A DNA stretch of 8,743 nt. Source: JAPUIN01 sp041580375. GTDB lineage: Bacteria > Acidobacteriota > Polarisedimenticolia > Gp22-AA2. Shown here piece by piece: positions 1 to 6,711 of the stretch. The stretch covers positions 1 through 8,743 of the forward strand of contig JBFGDZ010000146.1 in the NCBI GenBank assembly GCA_041580375.1, read 5' to 3'. The translations under genes were made by a program, and so were the position numbers. The notes beneath the pieces were generated by a model. That model was not told where the DNA came from and did not search any database. It worked only from the letters and a program-made list of their open reading frames with translations. Numbering within the stretch: the stretch's first letter is position 1; each line of letters begins with the position of its first letter.

Positions 1-1
1 C

Positions 2-1864
2 CTGTCGATCGGCGCCGTGGGGACGCCCGTGGAGCGCGCGGGACGGTACTTTCACGCGCGCCGCGAGGGCCGGGAGCAGGATCAGCCGATTCTCCACGTG
101 CGGGAGGGACTGCGCGGCACCGACAGACCGCTCGTCGATCCGAACGTGATGAGCGACGACGGCACGGCCGCCCTCGACTGGTGGTATCCGTCGGAGGACG
201 GCGCTCTGCTGGCATGCGGCCTGTCGCACGGGGGAGACGAGCGCAGCACGCTGCGCGTCTTCGACGTCTCCTCCGGCCGAACGCTGCCCGACGTGATCCC
301 GCACACGCGCTACTGCTCGCTCGCGTGGCTGCCCGACGGCAGCGGGTTCTTCTACACCCGCTATCCCGATCCGCGCGAGGCCGTACCGGGGGAGGGGAAT
401 TACAACCGGCACCTCTTCCTGCATCGTCTCGGAGATGACCCGGGCCGCGATCGGAAGGTCTTCGGCGACGGGCGCGATCCGGAGGAGATGCTCGAGATCG
501 CGCTGTCGCCGGACGGGCGGCATCTCGTCATCATGGCGTTCGAGGGGTGGTCGCGCTCCGATCTGTTCGTCCTGGACGCGGCGGATCCCCGGATGACCTG
601 CCGGCCCGCCGTCGAGGGAATCGACGCGATCTTCCGCGGCGAGGTGATCGACGGGGTTCTCTACGTTCTGACCAACCGGGATGCGCCGCGCTACCGCCTG
701 ATGGCGACCGGGGCGGCCGAGCCCGCCTCCGCGCCCTGGAGGGAGGTCATTCCGGAAGGGGAGGACGTCCTCGATCAGGCCTTGATCACCCGCGCGGGGA
801 TCGTCACGCACGGCGTGCGCGACGCCGCCTCGCGCATCCTGCTGCACGATCCGGACGGCGGCGGAGCGCGCCCGATCGCTCTCCCGGCGCCCGGCACGGT
901 GGAGCACCTGTCCGGGCGGCACGGCAGCGACGAAGTGTTCTTCGGGTTCTCGTCCTTCACCGTGGCCCCGGTCATTCAGAGGCTGGACGTGACGACGGGA
1001 AAGATGAGCACGTGGGAGGCCGTCAATGCGAGCGTCGACCTCTCGCCCTTCGAGGTGCGCCGCTCCTTCTGCCGCTCGAGAGACGGCACCCGTGTGCCGA
1101 TCCTTCTGGCTCACCGGCGCGGGGTGCGGCTCGATGGCTCCAACCCGACCCTGCTCTCCGGATACGGCGGCTTCAACATCTCGCAGACGCCGGCGTTCTC
1201 CCGCGCGCTCGTGCTGTGGCTGGAGCGGGGCGGCGTCTTCGCCCAGGCCTGCCTGAGGGGGGGCGGCGAGTACGGCGAGTCCTGGCACCGCGCCGGCATG
1301 AGGGAGCGCAAGCAGAACGTGTTCGACGACTTCATCGCGGCGGCGGAATGGCTCGTGCGCGAGCGCTACACGGGCCCGGGTCGGCTCGCGATCCGGGGAG
1401 GGAGCAACGGCGGCCTCCTGGCCGGGGCGGCGATCACCCAGCGCCCCGATCTCTTCCGCGCGGCGATCATCGCGGTGCCTCTTCTCGACATGATCCGCTA
1501 TCACCGGTTTCAGATCGCCCGTCTGTGGATTCCGGAGTACGGGTCGGCGGAGCACCCGGAGGAGTTCCGCTGGCTGTACGCCTACTCGCCCTACCACCGC
1601 GTCGAGGACGGTGTCTCCTACCCCGCCGTTCTTCTCAAGACGGCGGAGGGAGACAGCCGCGTGGATCCGATGCACGCGCGCAAGATGGCGGCGCGGCTGC
1701 AGAGCGCCTCGACCTCGGGACTCCCGGTGCTCCTGCGCACCCAGAGGAGGGCCGGCCACGGCGTGGGCAAGCCGCTCTCCAAGCTGATCGACGAGGCGAC
1801 CGACGACTGGACGTTTCTCCTGTGGCAGCTCGGGATGGAGAGCGACGGTCCGGACGCGCCGTGA
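2..1864 (+). CDS. Prolyl oligopeptidase, S9A family serine peptidase (5' partial)
   Basis: A cytosolic or secreted serine peptidase that cleaves short peptides after proline. The frame is open to the left edge (codons from base 2), so the N-terminus is missing; the visible part is about 620 residues against about 700 for the family, so roughly 70-90 residues are lost, including any signal peptide. Numbering from the GTG at 17: the beta-propeller covers about 30-345 and the alpha/beta-hydrolase domain about 350-610. The catalytic triad is visible: Ser463 in GGSNGG, Asp546 in GDSRVDP and His581 in AGHGVGKP. Tyr383 in GYGGFN matches the oxyanion tyrosine, and Trp504 and Arg548 match porcine Trp595 and Arg643, which set proline specificity and bind substrate. 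The GGGEYGESWH and KQNVFDDFIAAAEWL segments are also typical. The GTG at 17 is internal to the family fold and is not the real start. The gene ends with TGA, 13 bp from the convergent modC stop. The family call is very secure; cell location cannot be judged. Confidence 0.95.
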   Translation: MSIGAVGTPVERAGRYFHARREGREQDQPILHVREGLRGTDRPLVDPNVMSDDGTAALDWWYPSEDGALLACGLSHGGDERSTLRVFDVSSGRTLPDVIPHTRYCSLAWLPDGSGFFYTRYPDPREAVPGEGNYNRHLFLHRLGDDPGRDRKVFGDGRDPEEMLEIALSPDGRHLVIMAFEGWSRSDLFVLDAADPRMTCRPAVEGIDAIFRGEVIDGVLYVLTNRDAPRYRLMATGAAEPASAPWREVIPEGEDVLDQALITRAGIVTHGVRDAASRILLHDPDGGGARPIALPAPGTVEHLSGRHGSDEVFFGFSSFTVAPVIQRLDVTTGKMSTWEAVNASVDLSPFEVRRSFCRSRDGTRVPILLAHRRGVRLDGSNPTLLSGYGGFNISQTPAFSRALVLWLERGGVFAQACLRGGGEYGESWHRAGMRERKQNVFDDFIAAAEWLVRERYTGPGRLAIRGGSNGGLLAGAAITQRPDLFRAAIIAVPLLDMIRYHRFQIARLWIPEYGSAEHPEEFRWLYAYSPYHRVEDGVSYPAVLLKTAEGDSRVDPMHARKMAARLQSASTSGLPVLLRTQRRAGHGVGKPLSKLIDEATDDWTFLLWQLGMESDGPDAP

Positions 1865-1877
1865 TCGGACGCGGTGC

Positions 1878-3005
1878 TCAGGAAGGCCCACCGCCGACCG
1901 GCCGGAGCGCGGTGCTCTTGATCAAGAGATGGACGCGGCGCCCCGCCTCGAGCCGCAGCTCCTCCTTCGCCTCGCGCGTGACGGCGACGTAGAACGGCTC
2001 GGGGTCGTCGAAGCGCAGAAGGACGCGGGCGCCGGAGGCGAAGACGTCCCCGATGGTGGCGTCCAGGACATTGCGCGCCGAGGTGACGCCCGGCGGATCC
2101 AGCGTGACGATCGCCTCGCTGGGCGCGAAGGCGACGGCGATCCGGCCGCCGCGGTCGCCCCCGGCGATCGGGTCGGCGAGGCGCAGCACGTGACGTCCCC
2201 AGCGCACCTCGCGCCCGCCGCCTCCCGGCGCCGGCGACGCGCCGATCAGATTGTCCGCGAGGCCCGCGCCCGCGTGCGCGTCGATCGCGGCGAGGGCCAG
2301 CTCCGGCCCCCCCTCTCGCTCGATCCGTCCGGCGCGGATGACGACGACGCGATCGGCGAGCGCCAGGACCTCCGCCGCGTCGTGCGTGACGTACAGCACG
2401 GGAAGGCCGAGCGTCCGCTTGATCGACTTGAGATCGGCGAGCGCCCTCATCTTCAGATCCCGATCCAGGGCGCTCATCGGCTCGTCCATGATCAGCGCGT
2501 CCGGCGACGTCGCCAGCGCCCGCAGCAGGGCCGCCCGCTGCGCCTCGCCGTGCGAGACCTCCCGCGGCAGGCGATCGAGCAGGTGGCCGATGCCGAGCGC
2601 GGCGATCAGATCCTCGATGCTGGGCCCGGCTGGATCCTCGCCCGGCCGTCCCGGATGCCGGCGCGCCGATCGCGGGATCCCGTACTCGATGTTCCGCCGG
2701 AGCGTCAGGTGCGGGAAGAGCAGCCCCTCCTGCGGAACGTATCCGAGCCCGCGCCGTTCGGGCGGCAGATGGACGCCGCGCGACGCGTCGTAGAGGACGC
2801 GCCCGTTGAGATCGATGCGTCCGGCGCCGGGCCTCAGCAGGCCGGCCAGGCACTGCAGGAGGGTCGACTTGCCGCTCCCGGAGGGGCCGAACAGGACGGT
2901 CACGCCGTCGTCGACCTGGAGCGCGATGTCGAGCGAGAACGCTCCGCGCTCGAGGGAGAGCGCGAATCGCAATGCGCCCGCGGCGGGCGCCCGGGCGCCG
3001 ATCAT
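1878..3005 (-). CDS. modC: Molybdate ABC transporter ATPase ModC with C-terminal MOP/TOBE domain
   Basis: The cytoplasmic ATPase that powers molybdate (possibly also tungstate) import, acting as a homodimer under two ModB permeases. It has 375 aa, near the usual ModC length. Visible motifs: Walker A GPSGSGKST (40-48), Q-loop Gln92, signature SHGEAQ (151-156), Walker B LIMDE (171-175), D-loop SALD (178-181) and H-loop His208. Residues about 309-368, from ARNVLDA to LIKSTAL, form the molybdate-binding MOP/TOBE domain that separates ModC from other importer ATPases. The signature has His in place of the first Gly of LSGG(Q/E), as LivG/LivF-type ATPases can have, so activity is still expected. 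The ATG start is chosen because it overlaps the TGA of modAB as ATGA and fits the ModC N-terminus; the frame stays open far upstream, but that extension is Arg-rich shadow of modAB. No Shine-Dalgarno sequence precedes the start, so translation is probably coupled to modAB. Confidence 0.93.
   Translation of the reverse strand: MIGARAPAAGALRFALSLERGAFSLDIALQVDDGVTVLFGPSGSGKSTLLQCLAGLLRPGAGRIDLNGRVLYDASRGVHLPPERRGLGYVPQEGLLFPHLTLRRNIEYGIPRSARRHPGRPGEDPAGPSIEDLIAALGIGHLLDRLPREVSHGEAQRAALLRALATSPDALIMDEPMSALDRDLKMRALADLKSIKRTLGLPVLYVTHDAAEVLALADRVVVIRAGRIEREGGPELALAAIDAHAGAGLADNLIGASPAPGGGGREVRWGRHVLRLADPIAGGDRGGRIAVAFAPSEAIVTLDPPGVTSARNVLDATIGDVFASGARVLLRFDDPEPFYVAVTREAKEELRLEAGRRVHLLIKSTALRPVGGGPS
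2986..2999. repeat. 14-bp perfect GC palindrome at modC codons 3-7
   Basis: GGCGCCCGGGCGCC equals its own reverse complement. It lies just inside the modC coding start. In the mRNA it could form a 5-bp stem with a 4-nt loop. The coding constraint (Gly-Ala-Arg-Ala-Pro) and the high GC content may explain it by chance. Confidence 0.5.
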
Positions 3006-4582
3006 GGCCCGGAACCGGGCCGGCGCATCCCCTCGATCAGACGGATCGCGGCCAGGGAGCCGAACGCCAGCAGAACCGACAGCGCGCACAGACCGAGTGC
3101 CGTGCGATCGGACCCGATCTGAACCGAGGTGAATATCGCGAGCGGTAGAGTCTGTGTGACGCCGGGGATGTTCCCCGCCACCATCATCGTCGCGCCGAAC
3201 TCGCCGAGGCTGCGCGCGAAACCGAGGAGAACCGCCGCGACCACGCCCGGGAGCGCCATCGGCAGCGTCACGGTGAAGAAGGCGCGGGCGCGCGACGCCC
3301 CGAGGGTGCGCGCCATCGCCGGGAGACGCGGATCGATCGACGCGAACGACACCTGCGCGGCGCGCAGCATCAGCGGAAACGAGATCACGGCGGCCGCCAG
3401 GGCGGCCGCCTCCCACGTGAACACGAGCGAGGCCCCGGCGAGCGACCAGAGGCTCCCGAGGGGTCCCTCGCGGCTGAGCAGGAGGAGCAGAAAGTATCCG
3501 GTGGCGACGGGCGGCAGGACGAGCGGCAGGTTGAGCGCCGTCTCGAGCGCCAGGCGGCCGGGAAACCGCCGGCGCGTCAGAAGCCGCGCGCACAGAAGCG
3601 CGAGCGGCAGACCGATCAGGACGCTCGCGGCCGCGACGCGGATGGAGATCAGCAGGGGCCCGACGAACGATTCGCCGGCACGGGCGTCGCCCCGTTCCTC
3701 CGGCGGCGGCGCGGACGCCGGCGACGGGGACCCGGCGGGCCCGGCCGGCTCGAACCCGGCGCGGGCGAACAGCGACCGCGCGGAGGGCTCGCTCAGGTGG
3801 TCGAGAAACCGCTGCGCCTCGCTCGGCGCCGGACCGTCGGCGACGCGCGCGGCGGGGTAGACGATCGGGCTGTGGAGCGATTCGGGAATGGTCAGCGCGA
3901 TGCGCACGCCGGATTCGATGCGGGCGTCGGTCGCGTACACGATTCCGGCGTCCGCCTCGCCGGCGGCGACGAAGGCGAGCGCCGCCCGCACGTCGCCGGC
4001 CCGCACGAGGCGATTCCGCAGGACGGGCCACAGGCCGGAGCGCTCCAGCGCCTCGACGGCGTAGCCGCCGGCCGGGGACGTGTGGGGATCGCCGATGGCG
4101 ATGCGACCGATCCCGGCGCCGCCCAGATCGGCCAGCGTTCCGATCCCCGCGGGGCGCCGGGCGGATGTCACCACGACCATCCTGTTGCGCAGCAGATCGC
4201 GCCGCGTGCGCGGCGCCAGCCTCCCCGCCGTCTCGAGCCGATTCATCGGCCCCGGCCCCGCGCTGAGGAAGATGTCGGCGGGGGCTCCCTTGAGGATCTG
4301 GGTGGCCAGCGCCTCCGAGGGTCCCAGGTGGAACCGCGGCCTCACGCCGGTGCGCTCTCGGAACCGCTCTCCGAGATCGTGCAGGACGTCCGTGAGGCTG
4401 GCCGCCGCGAACACGATCGGTCCGGAGGGCGGGCTCGATCGTCCTCCGGCGACGCCGGCGCGGCCGGCGGGCCGATCCCCGGCATGCGCGGCGGTCGGCC
4501 CGCCCGCGACGAGGATCGCGAGGAGGGCGGATCCCGCCAGCCGGCCGGAGGTCCGGGGTGTCGTGCGCGTCATGCGGTTCAT
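3002..4582 (-). CDS. Fused molybdate-binding protein and permease (ModA-ModB)
   Basis: A 526-aa polypeptide that joins two parts of the molybdate importer normally made separately. Residues 1-34 form a Sec-type signal (hydrophobic core 15-28, possible AHA cleavage site after Ala34). Residues about 55-280 are ModA: Ser62, Ser89, Ala171, Val198 and Tyr216 align with the five molybdate ligands of E. coli ModA, in AAASL, GPSEAL, DPHTSPAGGYA, DVRAAL and GIVYATDA. Residues about 281-305 are a Pro/Ala/Gly-rich linker. Residues about 306-526 are ModB, with hydrophobic segments near 308-335, 344-369, 386-405, 438-465 and 492-515 and an EAA coupling loop near 424-445 (ARTLGAS, then TLPMALPG). Five helices with an outside N-terminus and basic cytoplasmic loops (RRRFPGR and the C-tail) fit a periplasmic ModA tethered in front. 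Two starts are possible: ATG at 4582 (used here) and ATG at 4573 (Met4). Each has a GGAG-type site exactly 9 nt upstream. No stop or frame shift separates the halves. It is the first gene of the operon with modC. Confidence 0.93.
   Translation of the reverse strand: MNRMTRTTPRTSGRLAGSALLAILVAGGPTAAHAGDRPAGRAGVAGGRSSPPSGPIVFAAASLTDVLHDLGERFRERTGVRPRFHLGPSEALATQILKGAPADIFLSAGPGPMNRLETAGRLAPRTRRDLLRNRMVVVTSARRPAGIGTLADLGGAGIGRIAIGDPHTSPAGGYAVEALERSGLWPVLRNRLVRAGDVRAALAFVAAGEADAGIVYATDARIESGVRIALTIPESLHSPIVYPAARVADGPAPSEAQRFLDHLSEPSARSLFARAGFEPAGPAGSPSPASAPPPEERGDARAGESFVGPLLISIRVAAASVLIGLPLALLCARLLTRRRFPGRLALETALNLPLVLPPVATGYFLLLLLSREGPLGSLWSLAGASLVFTWEAAALAAAVISFPLMLRAAQVSFASIDPRLPAMARTLGASRARAFFTVTLPMALPGVVAAVLLGFARSLGEFGATMMVAGNIPGVTQTLPLAIFTSVQIGSDRTALGLCALSVLLAFGSLAAIRLIEGMRRPGSGP
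3006..3021. repeat. Perfect inverted repeat abutting the modC start codon
   Basis: The arms GGCCCGG and CCGGGCC are separated by AA (TT on the coding strand). The repeat covers the last codons of modAB and ends on the base before the modC ATG. As RNA it can fold into a 6-bp GC stem with a 4-nt loop, occupying the place where a Shine-Dalgarno sequence would be. A role in coupling modC translation to modAB is an inference. Confidence 0.6.
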
Positions 4583-4596
4583 CTCCGTGCGCTCCC
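4583..4596 (-). promoter_or_regulatory. Two overlapping ribosome-binding options for modAB
   Basis: On the minus strand GGGAG (4592-4596) lies 9 nt before the ATG at 4582, and GGAG (4583-4586) lies 9 nt before the second in-frame ATG at 4573. The spacing is identical, so the sequence does not decide between start at Met1 and start at Met4. Either leaves a complete signal peptide. Confidence 0.55.
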
Positions 4597-4624
4597 GCGT
4601 CGCCCGCGGTGCGGCGAGGAGGGG

Positions 4625-4640
4625 GTCGGGCGGACCCGAC
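4625..4640. repeat. Perfect inverted repeat, candidate operator
   Basis: GTCGGG-CGGA-CCCGAC has 6-bp perfect arms and a 4-base centre. An overlapping alternative pairing, GGGTC (4623-4627) with GACCC (4633-4637), is also possible. It ends 9 bp before the -10-like TATTAT, so a protein bound here would sit near the -35 position of the molybdoenzyme promoter. In the modAB transcript it could be a short leader hairpin. The regulator, if any, is unknown, and in DNA of this GC content chance is possible. Confidence 0.4.
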
Positions 4641-4649
4641 GAACGGTGA

Positions 4650-4655
4650 TATTAT
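4650..4655 (+). promoter_or_regulatory. -10-like TATTAT overlapping the first possible molybdoenzyme start
   Basis: TATTAT differs from TATAAT at one base. It overlaps the ATG at 4654 and lies 7 nt before the ATG at 4663. If it is a real -10 box, transcription would begin at about 4661-4663 and the message would be leaderless or nearly so, starting at the second ATG. No good -35 box lies 16-18 bp upstream, so an activator would be needed, or the match is chance. Confidence 0.35.
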
Positions 4656-6711
4656 GCCCGTCATGCACAGGGCGCACACCGTCTGTCCGCTGGACTGTCC
4701 GGACCGCTGCAGCGTCGAGGTCGACGTCGACGGCGGCCGCGTGGTGGCGCTCCGCGGGAACGACGTCAACCCCGTCACCGCCGGTTACATCTGCGCCAAG
4801 GTGCGCCGCTTCCCGGAGCGCGTGTACGGCCCGGACCGGCTCCTGCATCCGATGCGCAGGACCGGCCGGAAAGGCTCGGGCCGCTTCGAGGCCATCACGT
4901 GGGACGAAGCCCTCGATGCGATCGCCGGGACGTTCGAGACGATCCGCCGGGAGCACGGCGGCGAGGCGATCCTCCCCTTCTCGTACGGCGGCTCGAACGG
5001 CCTGATCAGCCAGGGCGCGAACGACGAGCGATTCTTCCGCAGGCTGGGAGCGGCGAGGCTCGCGCGCACCGTCTGCGCGACGCCCACGGCGGCCGCGGCG
5101 CGGGCCCTGTACGCCGGCATGGCCGGCGCCGACTATCCCGACTTCGCCGCCGCGCGGTTCATCCTGATCTGGGGCGCCAACCCGAGGCACAGCCACATCC
5201 ACCTGCTGCCCTACATCAAGAAGGCCCGCGAAGCGGGGGCGAAGGTCGCCATCATCGACCCGCGGCGGATCATGGATCGGCCGTGGATCGACATGCATCT
5301 GCCCGTCTATCCGGGATCGGACGGCGCCGTGGCGCTCGCCATGATCGGCCACCTGGAGCGAACCGGCGCTATCGATCGCGGCTTCCTCGAGCGCCACGCC
5401 ACAGGCTGGGAGAAGCTGCTGGAGCGGGCGCGGACGTGGACGCTCGAGCGCGCCGCCGCGCGCGCCCGCGTGGAGGCCCGCGACATCGCCGCCATCGCGG
5501 AGGCCTACGCGGAAGCCTCGCCGGCGCTCCTGCGGTGCGGCTGGGGGCTCGAGCGGAACCGCAACGGCGAGAGCGCCGTCGCCGCCGTGCTGGCGCTGCC
5601 GGCCGTGGCGGGGAAGTTCGGGACGCGGGGCGGCGGATACGCGCTGTCGACCTCCGACGCTTACGACGTGAACGATGATCGCCTGGCGGGGGCCCCGGAG
5701 CCGAACACGCGCATCATCAACATGGTGCGCATCGGGCGCGCGCTGGAGGCCGACAGGACGCCGCCCATCAGGGGGCTGTTCGTCTACAACTCGAACATGC
5801 TCGTCACCACGCCGGATCAGAACCGCATCCGCCGCAATCTCGAGCGCGAGGACCTGTTCACGGTCGTGTTCGATCAGGTGATGACCGATACGGCGCTCTA
5901 CGCCGACGTCCTGCTCCCCGCGACCACCTTCCTGGAGCATGTCGAGCTGAGCAACTCGTACGGTAACTACGCCATCATGCTCGGTGAGCCGGTGATCCCG
6001 CCGGTCGGGGAGGCGCGGTCGAACGACGAGGTGTTCCGGCTGCTGATGGCCCGCTTGGGAATGGAGGACGGCGCCCTCTCGGGCGACGCGCTCCTGCGCG
6101 ACGCGCTGGGCGCGATCGAGGCTCCCGTCGACGGCGAGAACGGCCGTCCCGGAGCGGACGGTCCGGATCGGGGGGCGGCGCGTCTCGATCGCCTGCGGCG
6201 GGAGGGGATCCTCAGGCCGCGCTTCGAGGGCGGGTCGCCGGTGCAGTTCGGCAACGTGTTCCCCGCCACGCCGGACGGGCGTGCGCGCCTGTGGCCCGAC
6301 TCGCTCGGCCCCGATCCCTACGTGGTCCTGGACGACCCGGCCACGGACCCCGGACTGCTCGCGCTCATCTCGCCGGCCACGGATCGCTCCATCTCCTCGA
6401 CGCTGGGCGAGTTCAATTTCAAATCGGTCCGCCTCGAGATGCACCCGGCGGACGCCGCCTCGCGGGGGCTGGCCGACGGCGACGCCGTCCGGATCCACAA
6501 CGACGTGGGGGAGGTGATCGTGCCCCTGCGGATCAATCCCGACATCCGGCCGGGCGTGGCCTACCTTCCCAAGGGGATCTGGAACCGGCACACCGGGAAC
6601 GGCGTCGCGTCCACGGCCGTCGTCCCCGATTCCGTCACGGCGGTCTCGGGCGGCGCCTGCTTCAACGACGCGCGCGTCCGCGTGAGCCGCGCGGACGGCC
6701 CCGTCAGCTAG
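4654..6711 (+). CDS. Molybdopterin oxidoreductase (DMSO reductase superfamily), substrate unknown
   Basis: A 685-aa molybdenum (or tungsten) enzyme using bis-pterin-guanine-dinucleotide cofactor. Residues 11-47 carry the N-terminal [4Fe-4S] motif Cys-X3-Cys-X3-Cys-X27-Cys (Cys11, 15, 19, 47), followed by AK, the lysine typical of formate dehydrogenase-like members. Cofactor-domain signatures follow: ITWDEALDAIA (81-91), FILIWGANPRHSH (169-181), VYNSNMLVTTPDQ (377-389), ADVLLPATTFLEH (417-429), and a C-terminal molydopterin dinucleotide-binding domain (about 565-680, with HPADAASRGLADGD). Cys141 in RTVCATP is my candidate Mo ligand; no in-frame TGA suggests selenocysteine. There is no Tat or Sec signal, so it is probably cytoplasmic. 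No electron-transfer subunit is adjacent. The family resembles stand-alone enzymes such as B. subtilis YyaE, of unknown reaction. Residues about 489-511 look like a disordered insert. The start at 4654 has GGTGA 4 nt upstream; ATG at 4663 (Met4) is the alternative and would fit a leaderless transcript. It is divergent from modAB. Confidence 0.92.
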   Translation: MPVMHRAHTVCPLDCPDRCSVEVDVDGGRVVALRGNDVNPVTAGYICAKVRRFPERVYGPDRLLHPMRRTGRKGSGRFEAITWDEALDAIAGTFETIRREHGGEAILPFSYGGSNGLISQGANDERFFRRLGAARLARTVCATPTAAAARALYAGMAGADYPDFAAARFILIWGANPRHSHIHLLPYIKKAREAGAKVAIIDPRRIMDRPWIDMHLPVYPGSDGAVALAMIGHLERTGAIDRGFLERHATGWEKLLERARTWTLERAAARARVEARDIAAIAEAYAEASPALLRCGWGLERNRNGESAVAAVLALPAVAGKFGTRGGGYALSTSDAYDVNDDRLAGAPEPNTRIINMVRIGRALEADRTPPIRGLFVYNSNMLVTTPDQNRIRRNLEREDLFTVVFDQVMTDTALYADVLLPATTFLEHVELSNSYGNYAIMLGEPVIPPVGEARSNDEVFRLLMARLGMEDGALSGDALLRDALGAIEAPVDGENGRPGADGPDRGAARLDRLRREGILRPRFEGGSPVQFGNVFPATPDGRARLWPDSLGPDPYVVLDDPATDPGLLALISPATDRSISSTLGEFNFKSVRLEMHPADAASRGLADGDAVRIHNDVGEVIVPLRINPDIRPGVAYLPKGIWNRHTGNGVASTAVVPDSVTAVSGGACFNDARVRVSRADGPVS

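Larger units (their letters stand above)
4583..4653. promoter_or_regulatory. 71-bp divergent promoter region between the molybdate importer and the molybdoenzyme
   Basis: This is the only intergenic stretch of note in the window, and both flanking genes start here and run apart, so both promoters must lie in it or overlap the gene starts. It holds a perfect inverted repeat (4625-4640) and, at its right end, the only AT-rich patch, GTGATATTAT. That patch reads TATTAT on the plus strand (4650-4655) and CATAAT on the minus strand (4651-4656), each five of six matches to a sigma-70 -10 box. No convincing -35 box is seen on either strand. The leader is too short for a molybdenum-cofactor riboswitch, and no ModE-like site is recognisable. 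Confidence 0.55.

Noticed and set aside
17..19. GTG at 17 as the start of the prolyl oligopeptidase
   Set aside because: The family's N-terminal region before this point is missing, and the frame is open to base 2 with plausible family sequence (SIGAVGTPVERAGRYF), so the gene is cut by the window.
1865..1877. Terminator between the peptidase and modC
   Set aside because: The gap is 13 bp, with no hairpin followed by a T-run on either strand.
547..1992. 481-codon plus-strand frame inside the peptidase gene, and similar long frames at 1929-3122, 3797-5005 and 6291-7523
   Set aside because: All are low-complexity Arg/Gly/Ala-rich translations overlapping real genes with clear families; none has its own ribosome-binding context or domain.
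4583..4653. Molybdenum-cofactor riboswitch or ModE operator upstream of modAB
   Set aside because: The region is far too short for the known Moco RNA fold, and no TATA-rich ModE palindrome can be recognised; only a short GC inverted repeat is present.
3006..4778. Minus-strand reading frame that continues modC upstream to about 4778 (966 codons in all)
   Set aside because: The part before 3005 is Arg/Ala/Pro/Gly-rich with no domain, lies entirely over modAB in another frame, and the modC domain begins normally at the ATGA overlap.
4654..6711. Selenocysteine in the molybdoenzyme
   Set aside because: The frame has no internal TGA; it runs unbroken to TAG, and a cysteine is available near the expected Mo ligand position.
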